Positions 1-7,800 of a DNA stretch of 14,617 bases are shown here, piece by piece. Under the pieces are notes generated by a model. That model was not told the DNA's origin. It made no database searches and saw nothing but the letters and a program-made list of their open reading frames with translations. Source of the DNA: Bordetella parapertussis (GTDB lineage Bacteria > Pseudomonadota > Gammaproteobacteria > Burkholderiales > Burkholderiaceae_B); assembly GCA_943331855.1 (NCBI GenBank), contig CALQNE010000058.1:1-14617 (forward strand), in the 5' to 3' direction. The translations under genes were made by a program, and so were the position numbers. How positions within the stretch are numbered: the stretch's first letter is position 1; every line of letters starts with the position of its first letter.

Positions 1-1
1 G

Positions 2-874
2 GCGGCAGGGTATGGTGTTTGTATTTACGATCGCGATAAAAAAGCAATGCAGGCTCTGGTAAAAAAAGGTGCGATCGCGGCCAAGTCGGCCGCTGATGTT
101 GCCAATCGCGCTGAAACGGTTTTCCTGAGCTTACCTAATCCCGAGATCGTCAATGCGGTGGCCTTGGGTAAAGAGGGCTTAATCGAAGGTAAAAAAGTTA
201 AATGCGTCATCGACTTTTCAACGATTGGTCCTAAGACTGCGATCATCGTCTTTAAGGGCTTGAGCGCCAATAAGGTTAGCTATGTTGATGCGCCTGTTAG
301 CGGCGGTGTCACAGGCGCTGCTGCCGGTACCTTGGCGGTGATGGTTTCTTGCCCCAAGGCGCTTTACGCAAAAATCACTCCCATTTTGGCGACGTTTGGT
401 AAAACCTTCCATCTTGGTGAAGGTGCAGGCCAGGCTCAAACGATGAAGCTCGCCAATAATTTGCTCGCGGGTGCTGCCTTGGCTGTGTCATCGGAAGCGA
501 TGGTGATGGGCGTCAAAGCTGGGCTTGATCCTCAGGTCATGTTAGATGTCATTAACAGCGGCTCTGGTCGTAACAGCGCGACGCAAGATAAGTTTCCACG
601 CGCGATTCTGACGGGGACGTTTGATTTTGGTTTTGCAACCGCCTTGTCGTACAAAGACGTGCGCTTATGTGTGGATGAAGCCGAGGCGATGGGCGTGCCG
701 ATGGTCGTGGGTGCTGCTGTGCGGCAAATGCTGGCAGTGACCAATGCAACCTATGGCCCAGACTCTGACTTTACGTCAATCTGCAAAGTGGTTGAGGGCT
801 GGGGGGGCGTTAAAGTGCGCAAGAAAGCCGTTGCGAAAACCGCTCAAAAATCCAAGGCCACCAAGGCGAAATAA
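2..874 (+). CDS. 3-hydroxyisobutyrate dehydrogenase-family NAD(P)-dependent oxidoreductase (5' partial)
   Basis: The reading frame is open from the first complete codon at position 2, so the true start and the N-terminal Rossmann GxGxxG loop lie outside the window; the ATG at 47 is internal. The family oxidises beta-hydroxy acids (3-hydroxyisobutyrate, tartronate semialdehyde/glycerate, gamma-hydroxybutyrate and similar) with NAD(P) in the cytosol. Visible hallmarks are the substrate-binding motif DAPVSGG followed by an Ala/Gly run (nt 287 onward) and the catalytic lysine in MKLANN (Lys codon 446-448), followed by the all-helical C-terminal dimerisation domain (SSEAMVMGVKAGLDP). The exact substrate cannot be assigned. 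An oddity is a Lys/Ala-rich tail of roughly 20 residues after the conserved domain, ending at the TAA. It converges on the dioxygenase gene with only 37 nt between the stop codons. Family assignment is firm; substrate is open. Confidence 0.9.
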   Translation, partial: AAGYGVCIYDRDKKAMQALVKKGAIAAKSAADVANRAETVFLSLPNPEIVNAVALGKEGLIEGKKVKCVIDFSTIGPKTAIIVFKGLSANKVSYVDAPVSGGVTGAAAGTLAVMVSCPKALYAKITPILATFGKTFHLGEGAGQAQTMKLANNLLAGAALAVSSEAMVMGVKAGLDPQVMLDVINSGSGRNSATQDKFPRAILTGTFDFGFATALSYKDVRLCVDEAEAMGVPMVVGAAVRQMLAVTNATYGPDSDFTSICKVVEGWGGVKVRKKAVAKTAQKSKATKAK

Positions 875-911
875 ACCTAAGATTTGGCCGGGCGCGCTGG
901 GCTGCATACGA

Positions 912-1676
912 TTACTCACCCTGAAAACTGTTGGCACGGCATGTCAAGACAAGCGTATCTCGATAGCCACCTGGCTGAGCAGGTTGAATTGGAGTGGTCT
1001 CATGAATGACACGCGCATCGTCCAGCAAAAGTAATGACCATGATTCACTTAAGGTAAAGCGCTGCCCCGAGGTACCCATGGCGTCGAACACGCGTGTTTC
1101 GCCACCTTTGACATGTTGACGGTTGATCATAAACACACCGACTAAGTCAACGCCATCACGGTGCGCACCCTCAGGGGTTGGGCGACCAATGCCAGCCTTC
1201 GTATCGATTCTGAATTGATGTGCCTCAATGCACCAACGCGTGACTGCGCCAGTGGGGTGGGTTGAACGACGTAAAGAATCCGCAGTGCGCGCAAACGCGC
1301 TTAATAAATCGATCCAGACGGGTTGTTCAATCGTATGCGCATGCATGGGTTCAAACCACCGCTGCATGCCGCCATGCAAGGCGTTATAGGATAAGGACTG
1401 CCAATGCGCGCGTCGTGGGGCAAGTGTGAGTTGCTTGTTTTCATAGACAAAACACGCGTGGCGCCGCAAGCGATAGTGACCGCCGTCTTTCAGATAGGCA
1501 TCTTCTGGCATGCCTTCCCAGTCAGGTACCAGCGCAGCAAGCTCAGGCAGGGGGTGTTGTGCCCATTGCGCAACGGTGACTGCGTCAAGCACTGCGTACC
1601 CATCGGCTTCAAGTTGAGGCAGCAGCTGAGGTAAGGACACGGTCACGGGTGAGTGCTCAAGCATAAAATTTTTCAC
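912..1676 (-). CDS. 2-oxoglutarate/Fe(II)-dependent dioxygenase family protein (PF10014-like)
   Basis: 254 residues from a GTG at 1676; the ATG at 1664 (starting MLEHSP) is an equally plausible start, and neither has a strong Shine-Dalgarno. The protein shows the Fe(II) facial triad expected of the jelly-roll dioxygenases: H172 and D174 in PEGAHRDGVD, and a distal H225 in VIHETTPI. R239 (GGYRD) is the likely 2-oxoglutarate-binding arginine. The GGETRVF motif (191-197) between them is typical of the family that includes bacterial L-isoleucine/free amino-acid hydroxylases. The family oxidatively decarboxylates 2-oxoglutarate to succinate while hydroxylating a small substrate; here the substrate is unknown. 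It lies 72 nt downstream of the photolyase operon on the same strand, so it may be a distal read-through member or have its own promoter. No clear terminator or promoter was seen in that gap. Confidence 0.82.
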   Translation of the reverse strand: MKNFMLEHSPVTVSLPQLLPQLEADGYAVLDAVTVAQWAQHPLPELAALVPDWEGMPEDAYLKDGGHYRLRRHACFVYENKQLTLAPRRAHWQSLSYNALHGGMQRWFEPMHAHTIEQPVWIDLLSAFARTADSLRRSTHPTGAVTRWCIEAHQFRIDTKAGIGRPTPEGAHRDGVDLVGVFMINRQHVKGGETRVFDAMGTSGQRFTLSESWSLLLLDDARVIHETTPIQPAQPGGYRDTLVLTCRANSFQGE

Positions 1677-1748
1677 AAAAAAGACAAGTCATAGAACGCT
1701 AGTGTAGTGAAACAACTGCGGTGCGTCTTAAAAACCCTAACGCATCGC

Positions 1749-3290
1749 TTACAACGACTCTAGTTCAGCGCGTGTCTTGCTTGCCTGGAGGCGTAAGGCG
1801 TCAAGCGCGAGGTCATCCATTTTGTCTAAGTTCCGGTACACCATCGCGAGGCGAAAGTTGTCGGCAAGCTTGGCGCGGTGACGATCAAAAAAATCCCAAT
1901 ACAGGGCATTGAAGGGGCAGGCGCGTTCGCCCTCGCGTTTCTTTTTGTCGTAATGACAACCCTTGCAGTAGTCGCCCATCCGGTCGATATAAGCCGCACT
2001 CGAGACATAGGGCTTAGTCGCCAGCACGCCGCCATCGGCGAACTGGCTCATCCCCAGCGTGTTAGGAAGTTCAACCCATTCAAAGGCGTCGATATAGACG
2101 CCCAAATACCACTGATGCACTTGTTCTGGATCAAGTCCTGCTAGCAAAGAAAAATTACCAATGACCATCAAGCGTTGAATGTGATGCCCGTAGGCGTGTT
2201 CTAGAGATTGTCCAATTGAGTGCTCTAGGCAGCGCATCTTGGTTTGTCCGGTCCAGAACCATTTTGGTAAAGCGGTGTGCTGCGCAAAATAATTTTGCGT
2301 ACCGTAATCGGGCATCTTGCCCCAGTACACGCCGCGGATGTATTCACGCCAGCCTAAAATTTGGCGAATAAAACCCTCAGCCGTCGCGATCGTAATGCGT
2401 TGATCGAGCCAGGCTTGTTGCGCGCGTTCGACCACCTCTCGTGGGTTCAGCATTTTTGTGTTCAGCGCGAAGGATAAGAGCGAATGAAAAAGCCGCCAGC
2501 CTTTTGTGCTGAGCGCGTCTTGAAAATCACCAAAGTGAGGCAAGGCTCTTTCAATGAAATCAGCTAAACATGTCAAGGCCTCGGCGCGGTTCAGCGGCCA
2601 CGCAAAGTGTGCGGCATTGGGGGCGCCAAACGTACGGACGCCTGCGGCTTCAATACTTGCCCACAGTACTGAATGATCGTGCCTAACGCGCCAGTCTGCA
2701 GGTTCGGCGGGCGCACCCGACCACGCCTTACGGTTTTCTTGATCAAAGTTCCATTTCCCTTCGACTGGTCGTTTGTCGTCGAGCATCAAAATTTGATGCT
2801 TCGTGCGCATTTGCCTATAAAAACGCTCCATGAGCCAAGTTTTTTGCCTGGCAAACAAAGTGGCTACCTCGGAGCGCGTCGTATAAAAATGCTCACTGGA
2901 GACCATCGTGCCGACGATCGTGTTTGTTTGAACGTACTGTTGAAGTTGCTGGTCAAGGCGCCACTCATCGGGCTCTTGATATTCAAAGTGGGTGCAGCCG
3001 TATTGAGAGAGCAGGGTATCAAGGTTAGCGGTCAGGCTTTGTTGATTGCTTGGATCGGCGAGCGAAACGTAGTGCACACGATGCCCACGCTCTTGTAGCA
3101 AGCGTGCTAAATCACGCATCCCCGCAAAAATGGCAATCACCTTTTGCGCATGATGCAAGACATAATCGGTCTCTTGTCGCATTTCAATCAACGCAAACAC
3201 CACGTCTGCACGAGGCGTAGCGAACCACGAGTGTTCGGGATTGAGTTGATCGCCCAGGATGAGTCTTAAGGTTGTCAAAGCGTGCCCCAT
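1749..3290 (-). CDS. Fe-S bacterial cryptochrome/photolyase (PhrB/CryB-like, deoxyribodipyrimidine photolyase-related protein)
   Basis: 513 residues, about the full length of the FeS-BCP class. The N-terminal alpha/beta antenna domain begins [18 protein letters not shown], the usual opening of this class. The C-terminal FAD-binding helical domain includes FIRQILGWREYIRG (about 307-320) and EHAYGHHIQRLMVIGNF (364-380). The four cysteines for a [4Fe-4S] cluster are C354, C442, C445 and C458 (in DYCKGC and ERACPF), with the same mutual spacing as I recall for Agrobacterium PhrB (350/438/441/454). Known members are (6-4) photolyases (PhrB) or blue-light regulators (Rhodobacter CryB), normally with FAD, Fe-S and a ribolumazine antenna. 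The ATG overlaps the end of the CRY-DASH gene by 16 nt and lacks a good Shine-Dalgarno, suggesting translational coupling. Repair versus signalling function cannot be decided from sequence. Confidence 0.93.
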   Translation of the reverse strand: MGHALTTLRLILGDQLNPEHSWFATPRADVVFALIEMRQETDYVLHHAQKVIAIFAGMRDLARLLQERGHRVHYVSLADPSNQQSLTANLDTLLSQYGCTHFEYQEPDEWRLDQQLQQYVQTNTIVGTMVSSEHFYTTRSEVATLFARQKTWLMERFYRQMRTKHQILMLDDKRPVEGKWNFDQENRKAWSGAPAEPADWRVRHDHSVLWASIEAAGVRTFGAPNAAHFAWPLNRAEALTCLADFIERALPHFGDFQDALSTKGWRLFHSLLSFALNTKMLNPREVVERAQQAWLDQRITIATAEGFIRQILGWREYIRGVYWGKMPDYGTQNYFAQHTALPKWFWTGQTKMRCLEHSIGQSLEHAYGHHIQRLMVIGNFSLLAGLDPEQVHQWYLGVYIDAFEWVELPNTLGMSQFADGGVLATKPYVSSAAYIDRMGDYCKGCHYDKKKREGERACPFNALYWDFFDRHRAKLADNFRLAMVYRNLDKMDDLALDALRLQASKTRAELESL

Positions 3291-4639
3291 TGTTTTCTGT
3301 AGATTTCAGCGCGGTCGTACTCTAGCGCCTGTTTGTCTGTTCGCATGGCTCGACCACCGCGCGGGTCTGTTCCGAGCCCAGCGATGTATAGCCAGTTACC
3401 TTGATTGCTGTACACGTCGTAGTCGATTAATTGTGCTTCAAACCAGGCCGCACCGGCTCTCCAGTCTAGCTTCAGGGTATGAATCAAGTAACTGGCGGTG
3501 ACTTGCCGCATCCGATTAGACAGATAACCAGTATGTTTTAATTCGCGCATTCCCGCGTCGACAAAGGTGTCGCCACACTCACCGTGGCACCAGCGTTCGA
3601 ATTGTTGAGCTTGCACTGGCGTATCGATTGCAGCGCCGCCTGCAGGTGCGGTGAGTTCGGTTGAATCAAGCCCGATGCCGTTCGGGGCTTTTTGTTTAAA
3701 CGCAGTGTGCTTGCGCAAGCCCGAGCGGTGATAGAGTTGAGCACCAAATCTCAGGTGTAAAAATCTAAAATAATCGCGCCAGAGTAATTCAAACCAAAGC
3801 CAATACGTTCCGTCGTTCGCGCCATGTTTGGCTTCAAAGGCTTGCAACTGCTGGAAGATCATTCTTGCCGACAACGCCCCAGTTGCCAGCCATACTGAAA
3901 ACTTTGTCGAGTAATCTAAACCGGATAACTGGTTGCGGGTCGCTTTGTAGCTGTGCGCCAGCTTACGTTCAAAATATTGTCTTGCGTGTCTGAGCCCACC
4001 CTGCGTTCCGGCAAAGTCCTTTGCAGCAAAAAAGGTGAGTGCGCTGCGGGCATCGAAATCAACGGCGGGCTCGTCGGCGATACGCATGGCCCTGCTTTGC
4101 TCAACGCCCAGCGGAAGAGGTGGCACAGCGCTCGCCGCGTCTGCCGGTGAACGCACAGCGACCTGCGCTTTTTCAATGGCAATCCTAAACTCGGTAAAGA
4201 CCAGTGGAAGCCGCTCAATTGCAAACGGCAGATCGTGCGGTGCCAGCAAAGTTGATTGCCAAAGTGTGTTGACACTTAAGCCTGCTTGCCTAAGCCGCTC
4301 AACTTGCTGTTGTTCTTCGGGCGCTACAATCTCTTCGCAAAAAATGGTATCAATCCCAAGTTTCTTAGCTAAATCGATGAGTACCGAACACGGTTCGCCC
4401 TGATACTCTAGTAAATCGCTCTGTTGCTGGCGCAGCTGAACCTTTAGTGCTTCTAATGCCGAGCGTAACGCATGCTTTCTGTTTGGCCCCATCCGCTCAA
4501 AGCCCCAGCGCGTGAGGGCAGCATTATGCGTGGGGTGAATAAAGACCGGCGCTAGCTGTTCCGCCTGCGTGCATGCCTGCTGAAAAGATGGTTGATCACA
4601 CAGCCGCAGATCGTCGCGAAACCAATAGATCGCTATCAT
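3275..4639 (-). CDS. CRY-DASH-type cryptochrome/photolyase
   Basis: 454 residues. An N-terminal photolyase alpha/beta domain ([19 protein letters not shown], about 1-135) ends in the DASH-like segment [20 protein letters not shown] (137-156). The FAD-binding domain follows, with [27 protein letters not shown] (about 233-259), [11 protein letters not shown] (284-294), [19 protein letters not shown] (361-379) and [25 protein letters not shown] (about 406-430). The last block is diagnostic of CRY-DASH. Known members bind FAD and usually MTHF, repair CPDs preferentially in single-stranded or looped DNA, and may signal. The ATG overlaps the DUF2256 stop by 4 nt (ATGA) and the 3' end overlaps the Fe-S photolyase start by 16 nt. 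The linker at about 165-200 is Ala/Pro-rich. Family call is strong; in vivo role (repair or photoreceptor) is open. Confidence 0.93.
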   Translation of the reverse strand: MIAIYWFRDDLRLCDQPSFQQACTQAEQLAPVFIHPTHNAALTRWGFERMGPNRKHALRSALEALKVQLRQQQSDLLEYQGEPCSVLIDLAKKLGIDTIFCEEIVAPEEQQQVERLRQAGLSVNTLWQSTLLAPHDLPFAIERLPLVFTEFRIAIEKAQVAVRSPADAASAVPPLPLGVEQSRAMRIADEPAVDFDARSALTFFAAKDFAGTQGGLRHARQYFERKLAHSYKATRNQLSGLDYSTKFSVWLATGALSARMIFQQLQAFEAKHGANDGTYWLWFELLWRDYFRFLHLRFGAQLYHRSGLRKHTAFKQKAPNGIGLDSTELTAPAGGAAIDTPVQAQQFERWCHGECGDTFVDAGMRELKHTGYLSNRMRQVTASYLIHTLKLDWRAGAAWFEAQLIDYDVYSNQGNWLYIAGLGTDPRGGRAMRTDKQALEYDRAEIYRKQWGTL

Positions 4640-4806
4640 TGTTTTTTTCCGGTCGCTGTGCGGCGGCAGCGTTCAGAACAATACTTGACGTTGTCCCAAT
4701 CGCGTTCCCACTTTTTGCGCCAAGTAAACGGACGCAAACAGCTCAGGCAGTTTTTACTGGGCAGATTGTGTTTGTTGACGCCGCGCATCGAAGAGTCGTT
4801 TGACAT
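4636..4806 (-). CDS. DUF2256 zinc-ribbon small protein
   Basis: A 56-residue ORF read by hand between two photolyase genes. It starts [20 protein letters not shown] and contains [17 protein letters not shown] followed by SERCRR, which is the DUF2256 signature. C20/C23 (CLSC) and C43/C47 (CSERC) form a CX2C...CX3C pattern likely to bind one Zn2+, and the basic/aromatic middle could contact nucleic acid or protein. Its ATG shares the A with the TGA of the upstream photolyase (TGATG), and its TGA overlaps the CRY-DASH ATG in ATGA, so it is tightly coupled on both sides. M7 is a possible alternative start. DUF2256 genes are commonly found beside cryptochrome/photolyase genes, but I know of no assigned biochemical function; a partner or assembly role is inference. 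Too short for many gene finders. Confidence 0.93.
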   Translation of the reverse strand: MSNDSSMRGVNKHNLPSKNCLSCLRPFTWRKKWERDWDNVKYCSERCRRTATGKKQ

Positions 4807-6338
4807 CAGAAGTCCAGCGTGTTTTGTTGGTCCGCTGGCTTCACGGTAGATGTTTTTTTGACCGTGGTTAGGCGCTTGCGTGAACCATGCTTTTGTAGCA
4901 CCTCGCGTTTCGTTGCCCGAACGTTGGCCTGTGCTCGAACAGCATAGAGCTTTTGTTTTGCCGCTCGCGTGCTCGCTTCAAGCTCGACGATCGGTACGCT
5001 TAAGTCTTTACCGACATACACGTTATGTTGTACTTGCAACGAGTGAGGCATTTTCCAGGGTTCCAGCAGCCAGGTATCTGGCACTCGCCGCATGGCAGGT
5101 AGCCAGCGTCTGATGAACACTCCGTTGGGATCGTGGTCTTGCGCTTGCTTGATCGGGTTATAGATGCGCGGGATATTAATGCCAGTGGTGCCGGATTGCA
5201 TTTGTAGCTGGCTCCAGTGAATGCCGGGTTCGTAATCCAAGAATTGACGGGCAAGCCAGTGTCCAACCGGACGCCAGTCGAGCCAAAGAGGGTAGGCGGC
5301 AGTCGACACTAACATTGCACGCATCCTAAAATTCAACCAGCCGGTCTCGCGCAACATCGCGACGCAGGCGTCGACCATCGGCCAACCCGTCTGACCTGCT
5401 TTAAGCGCTTCAAAGTGCGCGGGATTCCAGTCGTCTTCACGCAGACCATCATAGCCGCGGTGCATATTTTGAAATTCAATCTCAGGCTCACTTTCAAGCT
5501 TCTGGATAAAGTGGCAGTGCCAGTACAGCCGACTGATAAAGGCCGTTAAGCCCTTTTTATGCCAGGCTTGCGCAGGGCCCAGTGCCTTGAGCTGCAGAGC
5601 GGTCGCTTGTACAACTTCACGCAGGCTCAAGCAACCAAAGGCTAGATATGCTGAGAGACGCGAACAGGCGGTAGGCGCCGACAGGGGTGAAGATATCCCC
5701 CCGCGGTATTGCTGGCTGCGGTCGTTTAAAAAACTGTTCAAAACGTCGAGGGCGAGCTTGCGTCCGCCGCGTTGTCGTTGTGCGGGCTCTGCAGTGTCCA
5801 GACCGAGGGCTGCGGCGGTGGGTAGCGTGGGCTCGAGCCACGGCAGCGCGACACACGGGATCGCCGTCGGCTCAGGCAGGCACGATTGCCCGACATGTTG
5901 ATCCCAAAGATCTTTCCAGAGGTCGCGATCTTTCAAACCGCGAGTCACACCAAAGTGTTGACTCTGCCGCCAGGGGATCGCATAAAGGCGACACCAGCGC
6001 GCCACGGCACGATCGCGCGAATACGACAGCGCGTTACCCGTTTCCTGGTGTGAATAGAGAGTATCGAAGGGCTTGAGCGCGTAAAGTTTATCGAGTACGT
6101 CAACCGCTTCGCCCGCGACGACCTGTAGCAGACCACCGCGTCGCTTGAACTCAAGATACAGATCGCGCAGGCTTTCGAGCAAAAAATGATAGTGCTGAGT
6201 CGCAGCGTCTGCGCTGCGCCACAAAGAAGGCTCGACGATGTACAGGCATAGCACCGGACCGTGACAGAGCGCTTGAGTCAGCGCGGCGTGATCACAGAGC
6301 CGCAGATCACGTTTAAACCAAACAACGCTGTAACTCAT
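4806..6338 (-). CDS. Cryptochrome/deoxyribodipyrimidine photolyase family protein (classical fold)
   Basis: 510 residues, first gene of the four-gene operon. The N-terminal photolyase domain starts [20 protein letters not shown] and carries the [21 protein letters not shown] segment (about 95-115). The FAD-binding domain is clear: [30 protein letters not shown] (212-241), [14 protein letters not shown] (269-282), [20 protein letters not shown] (321-340), [21 protein letters not shown] (about 366-386) and [21 protein letters not shown] (about 392-412). Known homologues are FAD-dependent CPD photolyases or cryptochrome-like photoreceptors. The [10 protein letters not shown] pattern suggests a bacterial subgroup distinct from E. 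coli-type photolyase, so I leave the lesion specificity open. The last ~65 residues are Lys/Arg-rich and look flexible. The ATG at 6338 has no strong Shine-Dalgarno. Its TGA overlaps the DUF2256 ATG by one base. Confidence 0.92.
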   Translation of the reverse strand: MSYSVVWFKRDLRLCDHAALTQALCHGPVLCLYIVEPSLWRSADAATQHYHFLLESLRDLYLEFKRRGGLLQVVAGEAVDVLDKLYALKPFDTLYSHQETGNALSYSRDRAVARWCRLYAIPWRQSQHFGVTRGLKDRDLWKDLWDQHVGQSCLPEPTAIPCVALPWLEPTLPTAAALGLDTAEPAQRQRGGRKLALDVLNSFLNDRSQQYRGGISSPLSAPTACSRLSAYLAFGCLSLREVVQATALQLKALGPAQAWHKKGLTAFISRLYWHCHFIQKLESEPEIEFQNMHRGYDGLREDDWNPAHFEALKAGQTGWPMVDACVAMLRETGWLNFRMRAMLVSTAAYPLWLDWRPVGHWLARQFLDYEPGIHWSQLQMQSGTTGINIPRIYNPIKQAQDHDPNGVFIRRWLPAMRRVPDTWLLEPWKMPHSLQVQHNVYVGKDLSVPIVELEASTRAAKQKLYAVRAQANVRATKREVLQKHGSRKRLTTVKKTSTVKPADQQNTLDF

Positions 6339-6366
6339 GCTGGAGCAAACGGCCTATGTATAGCCA

Positions 6367-6400
6367 GTAGTCGCCGCCTCTGAGGCGATGCGGCGACTAC
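6367..6400. repeat. Perfect 11-bp inverted repeat / hairpin between MmgE-PrpD and photolyase genes
   Basis: The arms GTAGTCGCCGC (6367-6377) and GCGGCGACTAC (6390-6400) are perfectly complementary around a 12-nt loop. The loop region can also form a competing CGCCT/AGGCG hairpin (6375-6387). It starts a few bases after the MmgE/PrpD stop codon and sits 29 nt upstream of the first photolyase ATG. A U-tract is missing on both strands, so it is not a canonical intrinsic terminator. It could still attenuate or stabilise the upstream mRNA 3' end. Confidence 0.75.
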
Positions 6401-6405
6401 GGCAC

Positions 6406-7773
6406 TTATTTGAAAAGCTGTCGGATACTCGGTAAAGCCTCTAAGGTCGAGATACGATCATACAGACCGGCGTCCGCACCTTTGATTGAACTATTGGCAG
6501 CCTTACCTGTTTCAAGACAATCCATGAACTTACGCTTGAGACCCGCAGCATCAATCGGGTTCAACGCATTGCCTAACGGGAAACGAATCTCGCCCGAATC
6601 AAATTTGCGACCGTCGTTTGTTTCGATGGTGACGCGATCCGTGAGCGCAAAGGCTGGGTCGAGTGGGCAAACGGTATCCACGGTTTCAAGAGAGACTTTG
6701 CTGAACAGTCCCGAGACGTCTGAGCGCGTCGCAAATGAATCGGTGAGCTGAGCCAAACCTACGTCCCGCGCAACAATGGCCGAAGCCACAGCAAACTCAG
6801 CGCTAAATTTAGCTTCCAGACCAGTGACTGGATGATGGTTTCTAAGCATCGAGGCTTGCGCAACACCCGTTTTGATATGTACGTGTTTAATTTGATCGGG
6901 CTGAAGATTTTCTGCTTCGACAATTTTTAAAACGCCGTCAATGGTACGGTGGGATGAATAGCATACGGGGTAGCGTTTAATCGACAGACCTGTTTCTAAA
7001 ATTCGCAAAGTCTTGCCCAGCGTGTCGGCTGGTTTTGTGCGATCAACACGCCCTGCCTTTGAAAGCGCATTGAGGTAGCCCGCTGGGTGCTCAAACACGT
7101 CGGCAGCTGAGGTCATGCCAAGCATCGACAAACGAACCGCCTCAATGCCGTGTGCGGCGGCACGACCGGCATGAAAGGGCTTGGTCATCGTGCCAAAATT
7201 TGCGACTAAACCACTGGCAAGACTGGCTGAAATCGCGAGCGCTTGCATGGCGTCAGCCTCAGACAAATGACGCAGGTAGGCAACCGAGGCAGCGGCGCCG
7301 ACAGCACCAAACACGCCCGTTGGGTGCCAGCCCTTTAAGTGGTATTGGTCGCTTTCACGACTCACAAGTTCCGCCCAAACCTCGTAGCCCACGATGTAGG
7401 CACGCAAGGCATCCAAACCAGAGCAATTCAACAAATAGCCTTCTGCCAGGATGGCGGGGACCAAAGCCGTGCTTGGATGGCCAGACAAGGCAACATCATC
7501 GTAATCAAGCGCGTGACCAGCCACTGCGTTGATAAAGGCCGCTTGCGCAGAGGGGTGCAGCGTACCCAGAAAGGGTACGGGTGCCTCGGTTGGCGTTTTT
7601 GTGTCGGCAAAGAATTGACGCACGATATTGACGACAGGTTCATTGTGACCCGCCATCATGGTGGCGATTGTGTCCATAAACCCGGTTTTAGCAACGGCAA
7701 GCGCTGCCTGTTCGTTGCTGCCGAAAGTCGGTTTCGATACAAATGCTGCAAGAGCTTTGGTTAATCCAGTCAT
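6406..7773 (-). CDS. MmgE/PrpD family protein (2-methylcitrate dehydratase-like)
   Basis: 455 residues, the usual family length. Family blocks visible in order are AGHALDYDDVALSGHPSTAL (85-104, the Asp-rich segment with H99), AYIVGYEVWAELVSRE (125-140), KGWHPTGVFGAVGAAA (147-162, H150), MTKPFHAGRAAAHGIEAVRL (196-215) and IKRYPVCYSSHRTIDGVL (about 283-300). Characterised relatives dehydrate 2-methylcitrate (PrpD), decarboxylate cis-aconitate or isomerise related tricarboxylates, but many paralogues have no known substrate, and no prpB or prpC neighbour is present. It is the last gene of the CoA-catabolism group, 27 nt after the acyl-CoA dehydrogenase, and is probably co-transcribed with it. 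The substrate is unresolved, and a methylcitrate-cycle role is unsupported by context. Confidence 0.9.
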   Translation of the reverse strand: MTGLTKALAAFVSKPTFGSNEQAALAVAKTGFMDTIATMMAGHNEPVVNIVRQFFADTKTPTEAPVPFLGTLHPSAQAAFINAVAGHALDYDDVALSGHPSTALVPAILAEGYLLNCSGLDALRAYIVGYEVWAELVSRESDQYHLKGWHPTGVFGAVGAAASVAYLRHLSEADAMQALAISASLASGLVANFGTMTKPFHAGRAAAHGIEAVRLSMLGMTSAADVFEHPAGYLNALSKAGRVDRTKPADTLGKTLRILETGLSIKRYPVCYSSHRTIDGVLKIVEAENLQPDQIKHVHIKTGVAQASMLRNHHPVTGLEAKFSAEFAVASAIVARDVGLAQLTDSFATRSDVSGLFSKVSLETVDTVCPLDPAFALTDRVTIETNDGRKFDSGEIRFPLGNALNPIDAAGLKRKFMDCLETGKAANSSIKGADAGLYDRISTLEALPSIRQLFK

Positions 7774-7800
7774 GTTTGTCTCATTGTTTGTAGTTGTTTT

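Noticed and set aside
744..1034. Plus-strand frame overlapping the end of the dehydrogenase gene and running into the dioxygenase gene
   Set aside because: No domain, Arg/Lys-rich artefact translation, and it overlaps two well supported genes.
2673..3098. Plus-strand open frame of 141 codons opposite the Fe-S photolyase
   Set aside because: It is antisense to a clear full-length gene with conserved motifs, has no recognisable domain and no Shine-Dalgarno; it is a shadow frame.
3275..3290. Frameshift or fusion between the CRY-DASH and Fe-S photolyase genes
   Set aside because: Both proteins have complete N- and C-termini typical of their families; the 16-nt overlap is a normal operon junction.
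6367..6400. Calling the hairpin an intrinsic terminator
   Set aside because: No T-run follows the stem on either strand; kept only as a hairpin.
6406..7773. prpD of a methylcitrate cycle
   Set aside because: No prpB, prpC or acnD neighbour; the context is acyl-CoA metabolism, so only the family name is supported.
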